This document shows, piece by piece, positions 1 through 8,940 of a stretch of DNA of 64,000 bases. The notes beneath the pieces are model-generated. The model ran no database searches. It was not told the origin of the DNA and saw only the letters and a list, made by a program, of their open reading frames with translations. The stretch's first letter is position 1; every line of letters starts with the position of its first letter. Origin of the DNA: Brevibacillus brevis NBRC 100599 (GTDB taxonomy: Bacteria > Bacillota > Bacilli > Brevibacillales > Brevibacillaceae); NCBI RefSeq assembly GCF_000010165.1, contig NC_012491.1, forward strand, positions 1,730,001 to 1,794,000, given 5' to 3'. A program made the position numbers and the translations under genes.

Positions 1-528
1 GGAACAACATTTATTACGATTCGTCCAAACAACATTGCCATCGGCGCCGCTGACCCTTCGAAAACGGCAGTGGTGGTACCGGTTGAATTGGAAATCAAGG
101 ATTTGCGCACCATCGTAAAAGAAGTTGTACGAAAAACAAGCGGCAAAGTAGACCTTTCCGAAGCGAAAGTCGTGATTTCCGGAGGACGTGGTGTGAAGAG
201 TGCAGATGGCTTCCAGCCGTTATACGATCTGGCGGAAGTGCTCGGTGCAGCTGTTGGTGCATCTCGTGGAGCTTGCGACGCAGACTATTGCGACTACTCC
301 ATGCAGATCGGACAGACAGGTAAGGTCGTTACACCCGATTTGTATATCGCATGCGGAATTTCCGGAGCGATTCAGCACTTGGCTGGTATGTCCAGCTCGA
401 AAGTCATTGTTGCCATCAACAAAGATCCGGAAGCGCCAATCTTCCAAGTGGCTGATTACGGTATCGTAGGTGACTTGTTCGAAGTGCTGCCATTGCTGAC
501 GGCTGAGTTCAAAAAAGTATTGGTTTAA
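1..528 (+). CDS. etfA: Electron transfer flavoprotein alpha subunit, C-terminal part
   Basis: This is the 3' part of a gene that enters from the left edge; the reading frame is open from base 1. The product is the alpha subunit of electron transfer flavoprotein, which with the beta subunit passes electrons from acyl-CoA dehydrogenases to the respiratory chain. The FAD-binding C-terminal domain is complete: SGGRGVKS, the [10 protein letters not shown] segment, [20 protein letters not shown] and the [11 protein letters not shown] stretch are family hallmarks. It ends in a terminator, so it is probably the last gene of an etfBA unit. A second, diverged homologue lies at 62397-63419. The following order trxA, uvrC, lysC matches B. 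subtilis, where etfA precedes trxA. Confidence 0.96.
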   Translation, partial: GTTFITIRPNNIAIGAADPSKTAVVVPVELEIKDLRTIVKEVVRKTSGKVDLSEAKVVISGGRGVKSADGFQPLYDLAEVLGAAVGASRGACDADYCDYSMQIGQTGKVVTPDLYIACGISGAIQHLAGMSSSKVIVAINKDPEAPIFQVADYGIVGDLFEVLPLLTAEFKKVLV

Positions 529-544
529 CATAAAGATGATGACT

Positions 545-573
545 AGGCGCTCCTTTTGGGGGCGCTTTTTTTG
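545..573 (+). terminator. Rho-independent terminator after etfA
   Basis: A GC-rich stem (GGCGCTCC paired with GGGGCGC) with a TTTT loop is followed by a run of about eight T. It sits 17 bases after the etfA stop codon. Confidence 0.9.
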
Positions 574-583
574 TCCTTGGCTC

Positions 584-613
584 TTACTTTATGCTTTCCT
601 TGCTTGGTATAAT
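584..613 (+). promoter_or_regulatory. Sigma-A-like promoter of the small coiled-coil gene
   Basis: A perfect TATAAT (608-613) lies 18 bases after TTACTT (584-589). It sits between the etfA terminator and the start codon at 638, so the small gene is transcribed separately. The -35 match is only moderate. Confidence 0.55.
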
Positions 614-637
614 AGGGGATAAGGTGAGGTGATCGGA

Positions 638-925
638 ATGAGCGAGGAACTTTTGCAACAACTGATTCACATGGTTGCTGAGAATAATCGGCTTGTAAAA
701 GAGACACAACAGGAACAGCGTGAGTTTAAGAAAGAGATGTATGATTTTCGTGATGAGATGTACGCGTTTCGAGATGAAATGTACGAATTCTGCGATGACG
801 CTACACGCCGATTAGACAGATTAGAACGTCAAAATAAACATATCGATGCAGACCTTGACCTGCTGCATCGGAAAGTTAGTGACCACGAACGGGAGATCAA
901 CCGGCTCAAACAAGTTGGGCAATAA
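638..925 (+). CDS. Small coiled-coil protein with heptad repeats
   Basis: A predicted 95-residue, highly charged, soluble protein with no recognised domain. Residues about 28-50 contain three tandem seven-residue units of the type EMYxFRD, followed by a helical segment rich in R, D, L and H, so the whole chain should form a coiled coil. The ATG at 638 is preferred over the GTG at 629 because AAGGTGAGG ends about 8 bases before it. It has its own promoter and lies between etfA and trxA. Function is unknown; oligomerisation or a structural role is inferred only from the repeat pattern. Confidence 0.75.
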   Translation: MSEELLQQLIHMVAENNRLVKETQQEQREFKKEMYDFRDEMYAFRDEMYEFCDDATRRLDRLERQNKHIDADLDLLHRKVSDHEREINRLKQVGQ

Positions 926-983
926 GGTGCGGTCAGACTGGACAGACTATAGCGAGAAGTGCAGGGCAAAGTGTGGAGCGGCG

Positions 984-1012
984 TAGTCAATTTGTTGTTT
1001 GAATGATATACT
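984..1012 (+). promoter_or_regulatory. Possible trxA promoter
   Basis: TATACT (1007-1012) lies 17 bases after TAGTCA (984-989). The -10 is good and the -35 weak. It is about 54 bases upstream of the trxA start codon. Confidence 0.35.
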
Positions 1013-1065
1013 GATAACCGTTAGGAACCTTTATTTAGTAATTGAAATTCAAGGAGGTAACTTCT

Positions 1066-1383
1066 ATGGCAATTGTAAATGCTACCGACCAAAACTTTTC
1101 CCAGGAAGTAGAGCAAGGCGGTACAGTCCTGGTTGACTTCTGGGCTCCATGGTGCGGCCCTTGCAAAATGATCGCTCCTGTACTGGAGCAAATCGACGGT
1201 GAAGTGGGCTCCCAGCTCAAAATCGTCAAAGTAAACGTGGATGACAACCCAGACTCTGCTGGTCGTTTTGGCGTAATGTCCATCCCAACCCTGATCGTAT
1301 TCAAAGACGGTCAACCAGTTGACAAAGTGATTGGCTTCCAACCAAAAGAAGCGCTCATGGCAACTGTAGGCAAACATCTGTAA
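1066..1383 (+). CDS. trxA: Thioredoxin
   Basis: A 105-residue cytoplasmic thioredoxin, the usual length. It reduces protein disulfides using electrons from thioredoxin reductase. The active-site WCGPC is present, with Cys30 and Cys33, inside the canonical FWAPWCGPCK context, and the cis-proline region MSIPTLIVF follows. The ATG at 1066 is chosen because AAGGAGGT lies 7 bases upstream; an in-frame TTG at 1042 has no ribosome site. It is a single-gene unit closed by a strong terminator. Its place between etfA and uvrC matches B. subtilis, except that a liv operon is inserted downstream. Confidence 0.98.
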   Translation: MAIVNATDQNFSQEVEQGGTVLVDFWAPWCGPCKMIAPVLEQIDGEVGSQLKIVKVNVDDNPDSAGRFGVMSIPTLIVFKDGQPVDKVIGFQPKEALMATVGKHL

Positions 1384-1400
1384 GAGCAATCCAACGGCTG

Positions 1401-1428
1401 AAGCGGCATAGTTATGTGCCGCTTTTTT
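1401..1428 (+). terminator. Terminator after trxA
   Basis: AAGCGGCA and TGCCGCTT form a perfect stem with an 8-base loop, followed by six T. Confidence 0.93.
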
Positions 1429-1567
1429 ATTATGTTTGAATACTGAATTCTGAGCGATCGTTTGTCAAAAAATTAAGTTTACTTGAGCGAAAATAATTGC
1501 GTTTTTAGAGTACTTTGATTAAACTTCATATATTCAATTTATTTCGAAAATAGAGGGGGCTTTTCTA

Positions 1568-2755
1568 ATGAAGGGATTTCATTTGATGCGCTCGCTGGCG
1601 GCGATCTCGCTAGGGGCGGTATTGATGGTCGGATGTTCGAGCGGAGGAAATACAAGTGCTCCTGCAGCAGGAGAAGGTGGCTCTGGACAAGCAGCTAGCA
1701 CCGACGGACAAGAGATACAAGCAAAACTCGGTGTCGTTGGTTTCCTTTCAGGATCTGGTGCAGCATATGGAGAAGCGCAAAAAGCAGGATTGGAGCTGGC
1801 GTTGGGCGAGGTGAATGAAGCCAACAAAGGAAAGCTTAAGATCGAACTGAAGTTTGAAGACTCCGCAGGAGAAAAAGAAGGCGCGATTAATGCGGTAAAT
1901 AAACTGATTAATCAGGATAATGTCGTGGCGATCATCGGACCGACACTTTCCGGTGAAATGTTTGCAGCAGGACCAGTTGCAAACGAGGCGGAAACTCCGA
2001 TTTTTGGTATCTCCAACACGTCAGAAGGAATCAATGATATCGGGGAGTATGTGTTCCGAAATTCTTTGCCTGAGTCCATTGCAATCCCGACAGCTATGAA
2101 AGCAGCCGTGGAGAAAAATGGCTTGAAAAAAGTAGCACTCATCCATGCATCCAACGATGACTTCTCCGTGAATGGTTACAAAGTCATGAAAGCAACCGCA
2201 GAAAAGCTGGGCTTGGAGATTACTGGTGAAGCGACTTTTGCAAATGGCGATGTGGACTTCTCGGCGCAGTTGACCAAGCTGAAGCAAACAAACCCGGATG
2301 CTTTGCTTGTGTCCGCTTTGTACAAAGAAGGCTCCATGGTTGTGAAAAAAGCACGTGAGTTGGGCTTTACAAGGACCATTCTTGGTGGAAATGGTTTCAA
2401 TAATCCGAAAGTTTTTGAAATAGCAGGTCCAGCAGCAGAGGGCTTGATCGTTGCCACTCCATTCAGCCCTGAAAAGAAGGATGATAAAGTACAAGCCTTC
2501 GTAAAAGCATTCGAAGCCAAATACAACAAAAAGCCTGACCAGTTCGCTGCCCAAGCATACGACTCACTGTACATCATGTCGCAGTCACTGCTTGCCGCAG
2601 GAAAAGCAGATCGCGAAGCGTTGCGCGGACAATTGGCTCAGCTGAAAGACTTCACAGGTGTATCCGGCAAACTGTCTTTTGACGAGAAACGCAATCCGAT
2701 TGGTGATGCGGTGGTCGTTGTCGCAAAAGAAGGCAAATTTGTCCCGTTTGAATAG
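1568..2755 (+). CDS. livJ: Branched-chain amino acid ABC transporter, substrate-binding lipoprotein
   Basis: A 395-residue periplasmic-binding-fold lipoprotein of the LivJ/LivK (Peripla_BP_6) family. The N-terminus has a lipoprotein signal ending in LMVGC, so Cys23 is the expected lipidated residue, then a Gly/Ser/Ala-rich linker. The mature part begins KLGVVGFLSGSGAAYG and contains AIIGPTLSGE and NTSEGI, the ligand-cleft motifs of this family. AGAGGGGG precedes the ATG. It heads a livJHMGF set for uptake of leucine, isoleucine and valine or related amino acids. A terminator and a large hairpin separate it from livH, which should allow extra binding protein to be made. The exact ligand is not readable from sequence. 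Confidence 0.93.
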   Translation: MKGFHLMRSLAAISLGAVLMVGCSSGGNTSAPAAGEGGSGQAASTDGQEIQAKLGVVGFLSGSGAAYGEAQKAGLELALGEVNEANKGKLKIELKFEDSAGEKEGAINAVNKLINQDNVVAIIGPTLSGEMFAAGPVANEAETPIFGISNTSEGINDIGEYVFRNSLPESIAIPTAMKAAVEKNGLKKVALIHASNDDFSVNGYKVMKATAEKLGLEITGEATFANGDVDFSAQLTKLKQTNPDALLVSALYKEGSMVVKKARELGFTRTILGGNGFNNPKVFEIAGPAAEGLIVATPFSPEKKDDKVQAFVKAFEAKYNKKPDQFAAQAYDSLYIMSQSLLAAGKADREALRGQLAQLKDFTGVSGKLSFDEKRNPIGDAVVVVAKEGKFVPFE

Positions 2756-2761
2756 GATCGT

Positions 2762-2787
2762 GCCCGGGGTCGCTCCGGGCTTCTTTT
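2762..2787 (+). terminator. Terminator between livJ and livH
   Basis: GCCCGG and CCGGGC form a stem with a 7-base loop, followed by TTCTTTTT. It probably gives partial termination inside the liv gene set. Confidence 0.8.
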
Positions 2788-2798
2788 TCTATCTGTTA

Positions 2799-2852
2799 TC
2801 TCGCTGGATCAGAAAGTATCAAATGATATTTTCGCTTGCTGATCCAGCGAGA
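2799..2852. repeat. Nested inverted repeat between livJ and livH
   Basis: An outer perfect 13-base pair, TCTCGCTGGATCA (2799-2811) with its complement at 2840-2852, encloses a 10-base inner pair GAAAGTATCA (2812-2821) with TGATATTTTC (2824-2833). Only a 2-base loop and a 6-base bulge remain. There is no T-run, so this is not a classic terminator. It may protect the upstream livJ mRNA end or block read-through. Confidence 0.8.
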
Positions 2853-2902
2853 ATAACCCAATCATCGTTGGATGGTAACCACTTAACAGTGAGGTGAGGC
2901 AT

Positions 2903-3769
2903 TTGTTTTGGCAGCAATTAGTCAACGGTTTGACAGTTGGTAGCACTTATTCATTGATTGCATTGGGCTATACGCTCATTTTTGGTGTCTTGGGAATCAT
3001 TAATATGGCACACGGCCAAATTTTTATTTTTGGATCACTGGTTGGCTTGGTGTTGATGACCAGCCTGAATATGCCTTTAGGGGTAGCGCTGATCGTAGCA
3101 ATCGTCATATCTGCTATTTTGGGTCTCGTGCTTGAGTATATAGCGCTTCGCCCCCTTCGTAAAAAAAATGTACCCCATCTGGCATCCTTGATCAGTACGA
3201 TCGGATTTGCCATTTTGATGGAGGAGGCCATGCACAAATTTTTCGGTGCTGACTCCCGTGCGTTCCCGCAATCTTTTGGGGACACCACCTTTGACTTGGG
3301 GCTCGTTCAAATTCGCAGTGTCGATCTCGTTATTTTGGGGATTTCTGTGTTACTGATGTTCGTTCTGCATTTCTGGATTCAAAAAACGAAAATGGGAAAA
3401 GCCATCCGCGCGACGGCTGAAAATACGGATACAGCAAATATTTTGGGGATTAACACGAATATGGTCATTGTCGTGACCGTCATGCTTGCTTCGGCGCTGG
3501 GAGGCATCGCCGGCATATTGATCGGGATGGCGTACTCTGCTCTCATTCCGACGATGGGAATGACGCTTGGCTTCAAAGGTTTGGCGGTCTTGATTTTAGG
3601 CGGTGTGGGGAGCATTCCTGGAGCCATGGTGTGTGGCGTATTGCTCGGGATTATCGAGGTGTTTACCGTCGCATACGGAGATTCGTCGTATCGGGACGCG
3701 GTTGCTTTTGGCTTGATCATTCTCATTTTGCTCTTGAAGCCGGAAGGACTATTTGGACGCAAAGCGTAA
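2903..3769 (+). CDS. livH: Branched-chain amino acid ABC transporter permease LivH
   Basis: A 288-residue inner-membrane permease with about eight hydrophobic helices. The start LVNGLTVGSTYSLIALG and GVLGIINMAHGQ are characteristic of LivH, and FKGLAVLILGGVGS is the loop that contacts the ATPase. The TTG at 2903 is chosen because GAGGTG lies about 6 bases upstream; the in-frame GTG at 2894 overlaps that ribosome site and has none of its own. It pairs with LivM to form the channel, with livM starting 14 bases after the stop. Confidence 0.93.
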   Translation: MFWQQLVNGLTVGSTYSLIALGYTLIFGVLGIINMAHGQIFIFGSLVGLVLMTSLNMPLGVALIVAIVISAILGLVLEYIALRPLRKKNVPHLASLISTIGFAILMEEAMHKFFGADSRAFPQSFGDTTFDLGLVQIRSVDLVILGISVLLMFVLHFWIQKTKMGKAIRATAENTDTANILGINTNMVIVVTVMLASALGGIAGILIGMAYSALIPTMGMTLGFKGLAVLILGGVGSIPGAMVCGVLLGIIEVFTVAYGDSSYRDAVAFGLIILILLLKPEGLFGRKA

Positions 3770-3783
3770 GGGAGGTGCAGACA

Positions 3784-4746
3784 TTGGACATTCTCAATCC
3801 ATATAACTTACAGGTACTGACTTTTATCTTGTTAAACAGTATTTTGGCGATCAGTATTTACATTACGCTCTCGACGGGACAGCTTTCCTTGGGACATGCG
3901 GGCTTTATGAGCATTGGTGCTTTTACGGCGAGTATTTTGACGAAGCAAGCGGACATGCCGCTGTTTATCGCCATCATTATCGGAGGACTGGTGGCAGGGC
4001 TGATTGCACTGTTGATCGGTGCTCCGACATTGAAGCTCCACGGCCTGTATCTGGCAATTGCTACGCTTGGCTTTGGTGAAGTGATTCGCGTTATTTTTCT
4101 CAATATGGAGATGACAAATGGCGCTCTCGGATTGACCGGACTTCAATCGATTGGCAATTACTTGTACGATTTTGAAAAAGCAATGGGGGTAAAAGCACAG
4201 ACCTTTGGCATTTCGGTCATGCAAATCAAGTCATTATCAACCTTTGTGTTTATGCTGCTCCTGTTTGCCTTCGTTCTTTTTCTGACGCTGCGTCTGAACC
4301 GTTCGCGTCTGGGGCGAGCTTTTGAAGCGATCAAAGCGGATGAAACGGCAGCACGAGCAATGGGATTGCAAGTCAACTATTATAAAATGCTTGCGTTTGT
4401 GATCGGTTCCATTTTGGCTGGTGTATGTGGAGGATTGTTCGCCCACATTACGACGACGATTACGCCTGATGATTTTAACTATCATAAAGTAGTCGAAATC
4501 TTGTCCTATGCCGTTATTGGCGGCAGTGAAGTGGTTTGGGGGCCGCTATTCGGTGCCTTTGTTTTGACAGCACTGCCGGAGGTGTTGCGTGGTTTGGCCG
4601 AGTACAAAATGCTCATGTACGGTTTGATCATGGTCGGTGTAATGGCGTTCCGCCCGCATGGCTTGATTGGTGCCGACACGTTCCAAAAGCTGTTCAAGCG
4701 TCGTCGGGGCAAGTCATCCGACAAGGAAGCGAAGGGGGGAGTATAA
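3784..4746 (+). CDS. livM: Branched-chain amino acid ABC transporter permease LivM
   Basis: A 320-residue permease, the LivH partner. The family signature LSTGQLSLGHAGFMSIGAF is near the N-terminus, followed by several hydrophobic helices and the cytoplasmic loop with FEAIKADETAARAMG, which docks on the ATPases. The TTG start at 3784 has GGGAGGTG 6 bases upstream; longer in-frame extensions run back into livH. The C-terminus is short and basic. The gene is packed tightly between livH and livG, so the two channel subunits and ATPases should be made together. Confidence 0.93.
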   Translation: MDILNPYNLQVLTFILLNSILAISIYITLSTGQLSLGHAGFMSIGAFTASILTKQADMPLFIAIIIGGLVAGLIALLIGAPTLKLHGLYLAIATLGFGEVIRVIFLNMEMTNGALGLTGLQSIGNYLYDFEKAMGVKAQTFGISVMQIKSLSTFVFMLLLFAFVLFLTLRLNRSRLGRAFEAIKADETAARAMGLQVNYYKMLAFVIGSILAGVCGGLFAHITTTITPDDFNYHKVVEILSYAVIGGSEVVWGPLFGAFVLTALPEVLRGLAEYKMLMYGLIMVGVMAFRPHGLIGADTFQKLFKRRRGKSSDKEAKGGV

Positions 4747-4747
4747 G

Positions 4748-5509
4748 ATGTTGCTGGAACTTGCGAACGTAGGAAAAAGCTTTGGCGGCATCACTGCTCT
4801 TCGTGACGTTTCTTTTACTGTGGGAGAGGGTGAGATTGTCGGCTTGATTGGTCCGAATGGTGCGGGGAAAACGACCATTTTTAATATGGCGACGGGCATA
4901 TTCGAACCAACGACGGGAACCTTTACTTTTGCCGGACAGAAGCTAAATGGAATGGCGCCTAACAAAATTACCGAAATGGGGATTGCAAGGACGTTCCAAA
5001 ATATTCGCTTATTCGGTCACATGAGTGCGTTGGACAACGTGAAGGTAGGATGTCATTCGCGCATGAAGGCCGGCTTCTGGGCTTCCCTTTTGAAAACATC
5101 GGGACAACGTGCGGAAGAAAAGGCGGTGACCAAAAAAGCAGAGGAGCTCCTCGAATTCGTAGGCTTGTCTGACATTGCTGACGTCCGCTCGGATACATTG
5201 GCGTACGGTCAACAACGGCGTCTGGAGATTGCACGGGCACTGGCTACTGAACCAAAACTCTTGCTATTGGACGAACCTGCTGCCGGGATGATCGAGACCG
5301 AGACGAAAGCACTCATGGAGCTGGTCAAAAAAATTCGCGATGACGGAACGACTGTTTTGTTGGTCGAACACGATATGGGATTGGTCATGAATCTGTGTGA
5401 AAAGGTCGTATGCATCAACTTTGGGGTCAAAATTGCTGACGGCACACCAGCAGAGGTACAAAACAATCCAGATGTGATTGAAGCCTACCTCGGCAAGGAG
5501 GACGAATAA
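4748..5509 (+). CDS. livG: Branched-chain amino acid ABC transporter ATP-binding protein LivG
   Basis: A 253-residue cytoplasmic ATPase of the LIV uptake system. Walker A GPNGAGKT is near residue 40, with the Q-loop segment ARTFQNIRLF typical of LivG, Walker B LLLLDEPAAGM and the switch VEHDM. The signature motif reads LAYGQQRRLEIARAL rather than LSGGQ, which is normal for LivG. The ATG at 4748 is one base after the livM stop codon, with AAGGGGGGAG upstream, so translation is probably coupled. Confidence 0.95.
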   Translation: MLLELANVGKSFGGITALRDVSFTVGEGEIVGLIGPNGAGKTTIFNMATGIFEPTTGTFTFAGQKLNGMAPNKITEMGIARTFQNIRLFGHMSALDNVKVGCHSRMKAGFWASLLKTSGQRAEEKAVTKKAEELLEFVGLSDIADVRSDTLAYGQQRRLEIARALATEPKLLLLDEPAAGMIETETKALMELVKKIRDDGTTVLLVEHDMGLVMNLCEKVVCINFGVKIADGTPAEVQNNPDVIEAYLGKEDE

Positions 5510-5510
5510 G

Positions 5511-6224
5511 ATGCTGAACATACAAAACTTGACGACCTCCTACGGTCAAATCAAGGCGATTCGCGGGATAACGCTGGAAGTGCCGGAGGGCAAAATCGTC
5601 TCGCTAATCGGGGCGAATGGAGCGGGCAAAACCACAACTATGCGTACGATCGCAGGTCAACTGAAGCCTGAAGCAGGGACGATTACGTTTTGTGGTCAAC
5701 GCATAGAGGGTTCGAGACCCCATCAGATCGTGAAAGCCGGGCTGGCTTTGGTTCCAGAAGGGCGTGCAATTCTCGGGAAGATGACCGTACTGGAAAACCT
5801 GGAGATGGGCGCATTCCAGCGCAACGATGCACAAGGCATCAAGGACGACATGGAGAAGATGATGACGTGGTTCCCCATCCTCAAGGAGCGTCTTTCCCAA
5901 TTGGGAGGGACGATGTCTGGTGGTCAGCAGCAAATGCTAGCCATTGCCCGCGCATTGATGTCTCGACCGAAGCTGCTGCTTTTGGACGAGCCGTCAATGG
6001 GCTTGGCTCCCATTGTGGTGGCAGACATTTTCAAGGTGGTCAAAGAAATCAATGCAGAAGGTACGACCGTCCTGATCGTGGAGCAAAATGTCAAGCAGGC
6101 CCTCAAAATCGCTGATTACGGGTATGTGCTGGAGGCTGGGCAAATCGTATTGGACGGCACAGGAGTAGCGCTGTTAAACGACGAGCGTGTAAAAGAAGCA
6201 TATTTGGGCGGTCGCAAACACTAG
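5511..6224 (+). CDS. livF: Branched-chain amino acid ABC transporter ATP-binding protein LivF
   Basis: A 237-residue second ATPase of the LIV system, normal length for LivF. It has Walker A GANGAGKT, signature MSGGQQQMLAIARAL, Walker B LLLLDEPSMGLAP and the switch VEQNV. The ATG at 5511 is one base after the livG stop, with AAGGAGG in the end of livG. It is the last gene of the operon and is followed by a strong terminator. LivF and LivG should form a heterodimer. Confidence 0.95.
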   Translation: MLNIQNLTTSYGQIKAIRGITLEVPEGKIVSLIGANGAGKTTTMRTIAGQLKPEAGTITFCGQRIEGSRPHQIVKAGLALVPEGRAILGKMTVLENLEMGAFQRNDAQGIKDDMEKMMTWFPILKERLSQLGGTMSGGQQQMLAIARALMSRPKLLLLDEPSMGLAPIVVADIFKVVKEINAEGTTVLIVEQNVKQALKIADYGYVLEAGQIVLDGTGVALLNDERVKEAYLGGRKH

Positions 6225-6234
6225 GTCTGCCTGT

Positions 6235-6271
6235 AAAAACTGTCGCCATGGAATGAGGCGGCAGTTTTTTT
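6235..6271 (+). terminator. Terminator of the liv operon
   Basis: AAAAACTG(T)CGCC and GGCGGCAGTTTTTT form a long stem around a 9-base loop and end in a T-run. Confidence 0.9.
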
Positions 6272-6348
6272 CGTATGGATTCCATGGTACTATGAAAGAT
6301 AGAACGTATATTCTCTTATGATGCGAAATGGGAAGGAAGCCGGATACG

Positions 6349-6600
6349 ATGCCAACCAAATTGACGAGAGAGCAAATGGAATATCTTGTTCATCAAGTAC
6401 AACGCTATTTTAAAGAAGAACGGTCGGAAACACTCGGCAATTTGGAGACGGAAGAGTTGATTGCCTTTTTTTCAAAAGAGCTCGGCCCTTTCTATTACAA
6501 TCAAGGGGTGCAAGACAGCCGCAAGCTGCTGATGGAACGGATGAGTTCCTTAGAAGATGAACTGTATGTATTGGAAAAGCCAATCCAAAAGAACAAATAG
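6349..6600 (+). CDS. DUF2164 family protein
   Basis: An 83-residue soluble protein matching the pattern of the DUF2164 family: a charged N-terminal helix with REQMEYLVHQVQRYFKEE, a middle ELIAFFSKELGPFYYNQGV that is the best conserved part, and LLMERMSSLEDELYVLEKP at the end. The family has no known function. The ATG at 6349 is preferred over 6328 because GGAAGGAAG lies upstream of it. It is 38 bases before uvrC with no terminator between, so the two may be co-transcribed. Confidence 0.8.
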   Translation: MPTKLTREQMEYLVHQVQRYFKEERSETLGNLETEELIAFFSKELGPFYYNQGVQDSRKLLMERMSSLEDELYVLEKPIQKNK

Positions 6601-6638
6601 ATGCCAGGCAGATATAGAGCAAAGAGGAGAGAGCAGCC

Positions 6639-8420
6639 ATGAACAGCTCCTTAAAAGATAAACTGGCCGTCCTGCCAGATAAACCAGGCTGCTACCTGAT
6701 GAAAAATGCGAGCGGGGAAATCATTTACGTCGGAAAAGCCAAGGTGCTGAAAAACCGCGTCCGCTCGTATTTTACAGGCAGTCATAACGGGAAGACGCAG
6801 CTGTTGGTCAGTGAGATCGTGGACTTTGAGTACATTGTGGTATCCTCAGCGATTGAGGCGCTTATTCTCGAGTGCAACCTGATCAAGGAGCACGACCCGC
6901 GCTACAATGTCATGCTCCGCGATGACAAGACGTATCCATACATCAAGATTACGAATGAGGCGCAGCCACGTCTGGAGATTACCCGTAAGGTATTAAAAGA
7001 TAAAGCCAAGTATTTCGGGCCCTATCCGAATGCCGGAGATGCTTCCGAGGTGAAGAAGCTGCTGGATCGACTCTATCCGTTGCGAAAATGTCGCAATATG
7101 CCCAAGCAGGTTTGTCTTTACTACCATTTGGGACAATGTCTTGCGCCCTGTGTGTACGAGGTATCGGCAGAGGAAAACCAGCGTTTGGTGGATCAAATCA
7201 GCCAGTTCCTCGATGGTGGCCATGAGGAAATGAAGCAAACCCTCACGGAAAAAATGCTGCAAGCCGCAGAAAACATGGAGTTCGAACGAGCTAAGGAATA
7301 TCGTGATCAGATCAAGAGCATCGAAGCCGTAATGGAGAAGCAGAAGATCACGTTCACCGATACGATAGACCGCGACATTATCGGGTTTGCCGTGGAAAAA
7401 GGCTGGATGTGCATCCAGGTGTTTTATATGCGAAAAGGGAAGATGATCGAGCGTCAGACGACTTCCTTTCCATACTATGGAAGCGAAACCGAGGACTTCA
7501 TGTCTTATGTGAGCCAGTTCTACTACGACAAGCAAAATGCGCTGCCAAAAGAAATACTGCTCCCGCAAGAGAGTGAGCCAGAGCTTTTGGCTGAGTGGTT
7601 GGGCATCAAAGTCCATGCTCCGAAAAGAGGCAAAAAGCATGAGCTCGTGAAGATGGCTACCGAGAACGCCCGTATTGCTTTGCAGGAGAAGTTCGCGCTG
7701 ATGTCCAAGGACGATGCTCGTACGGTCCAAGCGGTACACAATCTCGGTCACATTTTAGGGATTCCGGTTCCTCATCGAATTGAAGCGTTTGACAACTCCA
7801 ACATTCAGGGAACAGAGCCAGTGTCTGCAATGATTGTGTTTACAGACGGCCGCCCTGATAAAAAGGAATACCGCAAATTCAAGATCAAAACCGTAGAGGG
7901 ACCAGATGATTACGGCTCCATGCGCGAAGTTGTTCGCCGTCGTTACTCTCGTCTGCTGAAAGAAAACCAGCCAATGCCCGACCTGATTGTGATCGATGGT
8001 GGTAAAGGCCAAATCAGTGCAGCTATGGACGTGCTGGAAAACGAGCTAGGTCTCTATATTCCTGTCTGTGGTCTGGCGAAGGATGAGAAGCACCGCACTG
8101 CTCAGCTCATGTACGGAGATCCGCCAGAGCCTGTAAATCTTAGACGTGATAGCTATGAGTTTTATTTGTTGCAGCGTATCCAGGATGAAGTCCACCGTTT
8201 TGTTATTACGTTCCACAGACAATCCCGGACAAAAACAATGCTTTCCTCGCAGTTGGATGAGATCCCGGGTATTGGTGAAAAGCGGCGCAAGCTGTTGTTC
8301 TCTCATTTTGGCTCGTTGAAAAAAATGCGCGAGGCGACCGTTGAAGACTTCCGCCAATTGGGAATCGGCGACAAGCTGGCAAAAGAAATCATTGGGCATC
8401 TGCGTAAGCTGGACACATAG
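6639..8420 (+). CDS. uvrC: Excinuclease ABC subunit C
   Basis: A 593-residue UvrC, normal length. It makes both incisions around DNA lesions in nucleotide excision repair with UvrA and UvrB. The N-terminal GIY-YIG nuclease domain shows [20 protein letters not shown], the UvrB-binding UVR helix hairpin includes [20 protein letters not shown], the RNase-H-like nuclease has [11 protein letters not shown] with VIDGGKGQ, and tandem helix-hairpin-helix motifs close the protein ([12 protein letters not shown]). AGAGGAGAG precedes the ATG. uvrC before lysC matches B. subtilis. Confidence 0.97.
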   Translation: MNSSLKDKLAVLPDKPGCYLMKNASGEIIYVGKAKVLKNRVRSYFTGSHNGKTQLLVSEIVDFEYIVVSSAIEALILECNLIKEHDPRYNVMLRDDKTYPYIKITNEAQPRLEITRKVLKDKAKYFGPYPNAGDASEVKKLLDRLYPLRKCRNMPKQVCLYYHLGQCLAPCVYEVSAEENQRLVDQISQFLDGGHEEMKQTLTEKMLQAAENMEFERAKEYRDQIKSIEAVMEKQKITFTDTIDRDIIGFAVEKGWMCIQVFYMRKGKMIERQTTSFPYYGSETEDFMSYVSQFYYDKQNALPKEILLPQESEPELLAEWLGIKVHAPKRGKKHELVKMATENARIALQEKFALMSKDDARTVQAVHNLGHILGIPVPHRIEAFDNSNIQGTEPVSAMIVFTDGRPDKKEYRKFKIKTVEGPDDYGSMREVVRRRYSRLLKENQPMPDLIVIDGGKGQISAAMDVLENELGLYIPVCGLAKDEKHRTAQLMYGDPPEPVNLRRDSYEFYLLQRIQDEVHRFVITFHRQSRTKTMLSSQLDEIPGIGEKRRKLLFSHFGSLKKMREATVEDFRQLGIGDKLAKEIIGHLRKLDT

Positions 8421-8455
8421 CCAGTGTGGCTTTTGGAACAACCTTTAAAAAGGAA

Positions 8456-8484
8456 TTGATCCATTTTTAGACTCATGATATAAT
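8456..8484 (+). promoter_or_regulatory. Promoter of the lysC riboswitch leader
   Basis: TTGATC (8456-8461) and a perfect TATAAT (8479-8484) are separated by 17 bases. Transcription should start near 8491, just ahead of the lysine riboswitch. Confidence 0.85.
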
Positions 8485-8506
8485 CCGATTCAAACAGAAT
8501 AGTTAG

Positions 8507-8707
8507 CCTCACTTCCATTATGGAGTGAGGTAGAGGCGCGAAAACCAAGAGTACCACCCTGAGATCGGGTATCTGTGAAGGGTCGGGAAAGGGGAATTCG
8601 CCGAAGTGTGGAGGGAAACCCGCTTTTCTCCATGCTGGGTCTGCGTTGAACAAATGCAGGACTGTCATCTGCACAATGACCAATTGTCAGATGGAGAGCT
8701 ATCTCAC
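8507..8707 (+). ncRNA. Lysine riboswitch (L box) controlling lysC
   Basis: The leader carries the conserved L-box elements in order: GAGGCGCG (from 8533), AAGAGTA, GGGAAAGGGGAATTCGCCGA with its internal loop, then CTGGGTCTGCGTTGAAC and GGAGAGCTATCTC at the 3' side. Helix P1 is GTGAGGTAG (8525-8533) with CTATCTCAC (8699-8707). Lysine binding should stabilise the aptamer and favour the terminator at 8798-8836, turning lysC off. Just upstream, CCTCACT (8507-8513) can pair with AGTGAGG (8524-8530), which uses the 5' strand of P1 and gives an alternative fold. Confidence 0.95.
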
Positions 8708-8797
8708 GGTGTGTCAATGTGAGTTTTGATGGTGATAACTGTCAATCTTCGTTGTCCGCGTGTATTGGGAGGGAGGAACCGGTATGTCGAAACAGTA

Positions 8798-8836
8798 GGC
8801 AGCGGCAGGTCTTATTCCTTGTCGGTGCCTTTTTTG
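8798..8836 (+). terminator. Regulated terminator of the lysC leader
   Basis: GGCAGCGGCAGG and CCTTGTCGGTGCC form an imperfect stem followed by TTTTTTG. It lies about 90 bases after the aptamer and 104 before the lysC start, in the place expected for riboswitch-controlled attenuation. Confidence 0.85.
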
Positions 8837-8940
8837 TAAAATAAAAATGCAAGACTTTTCCTTATAGAGAGAATAGTGAAAAACCATACGATACGAGATA
8901 AATACCAATATTGGATATGAGAAAAAGGGAGAGAAGCCGC

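Noticed and set aside
1535..1551. CodY-like box upstream of livJ (ATTTCGAAAAT)
   Set aside because: The centre is even-numbered and the match to AATTTTCWGAAAATT is poor.
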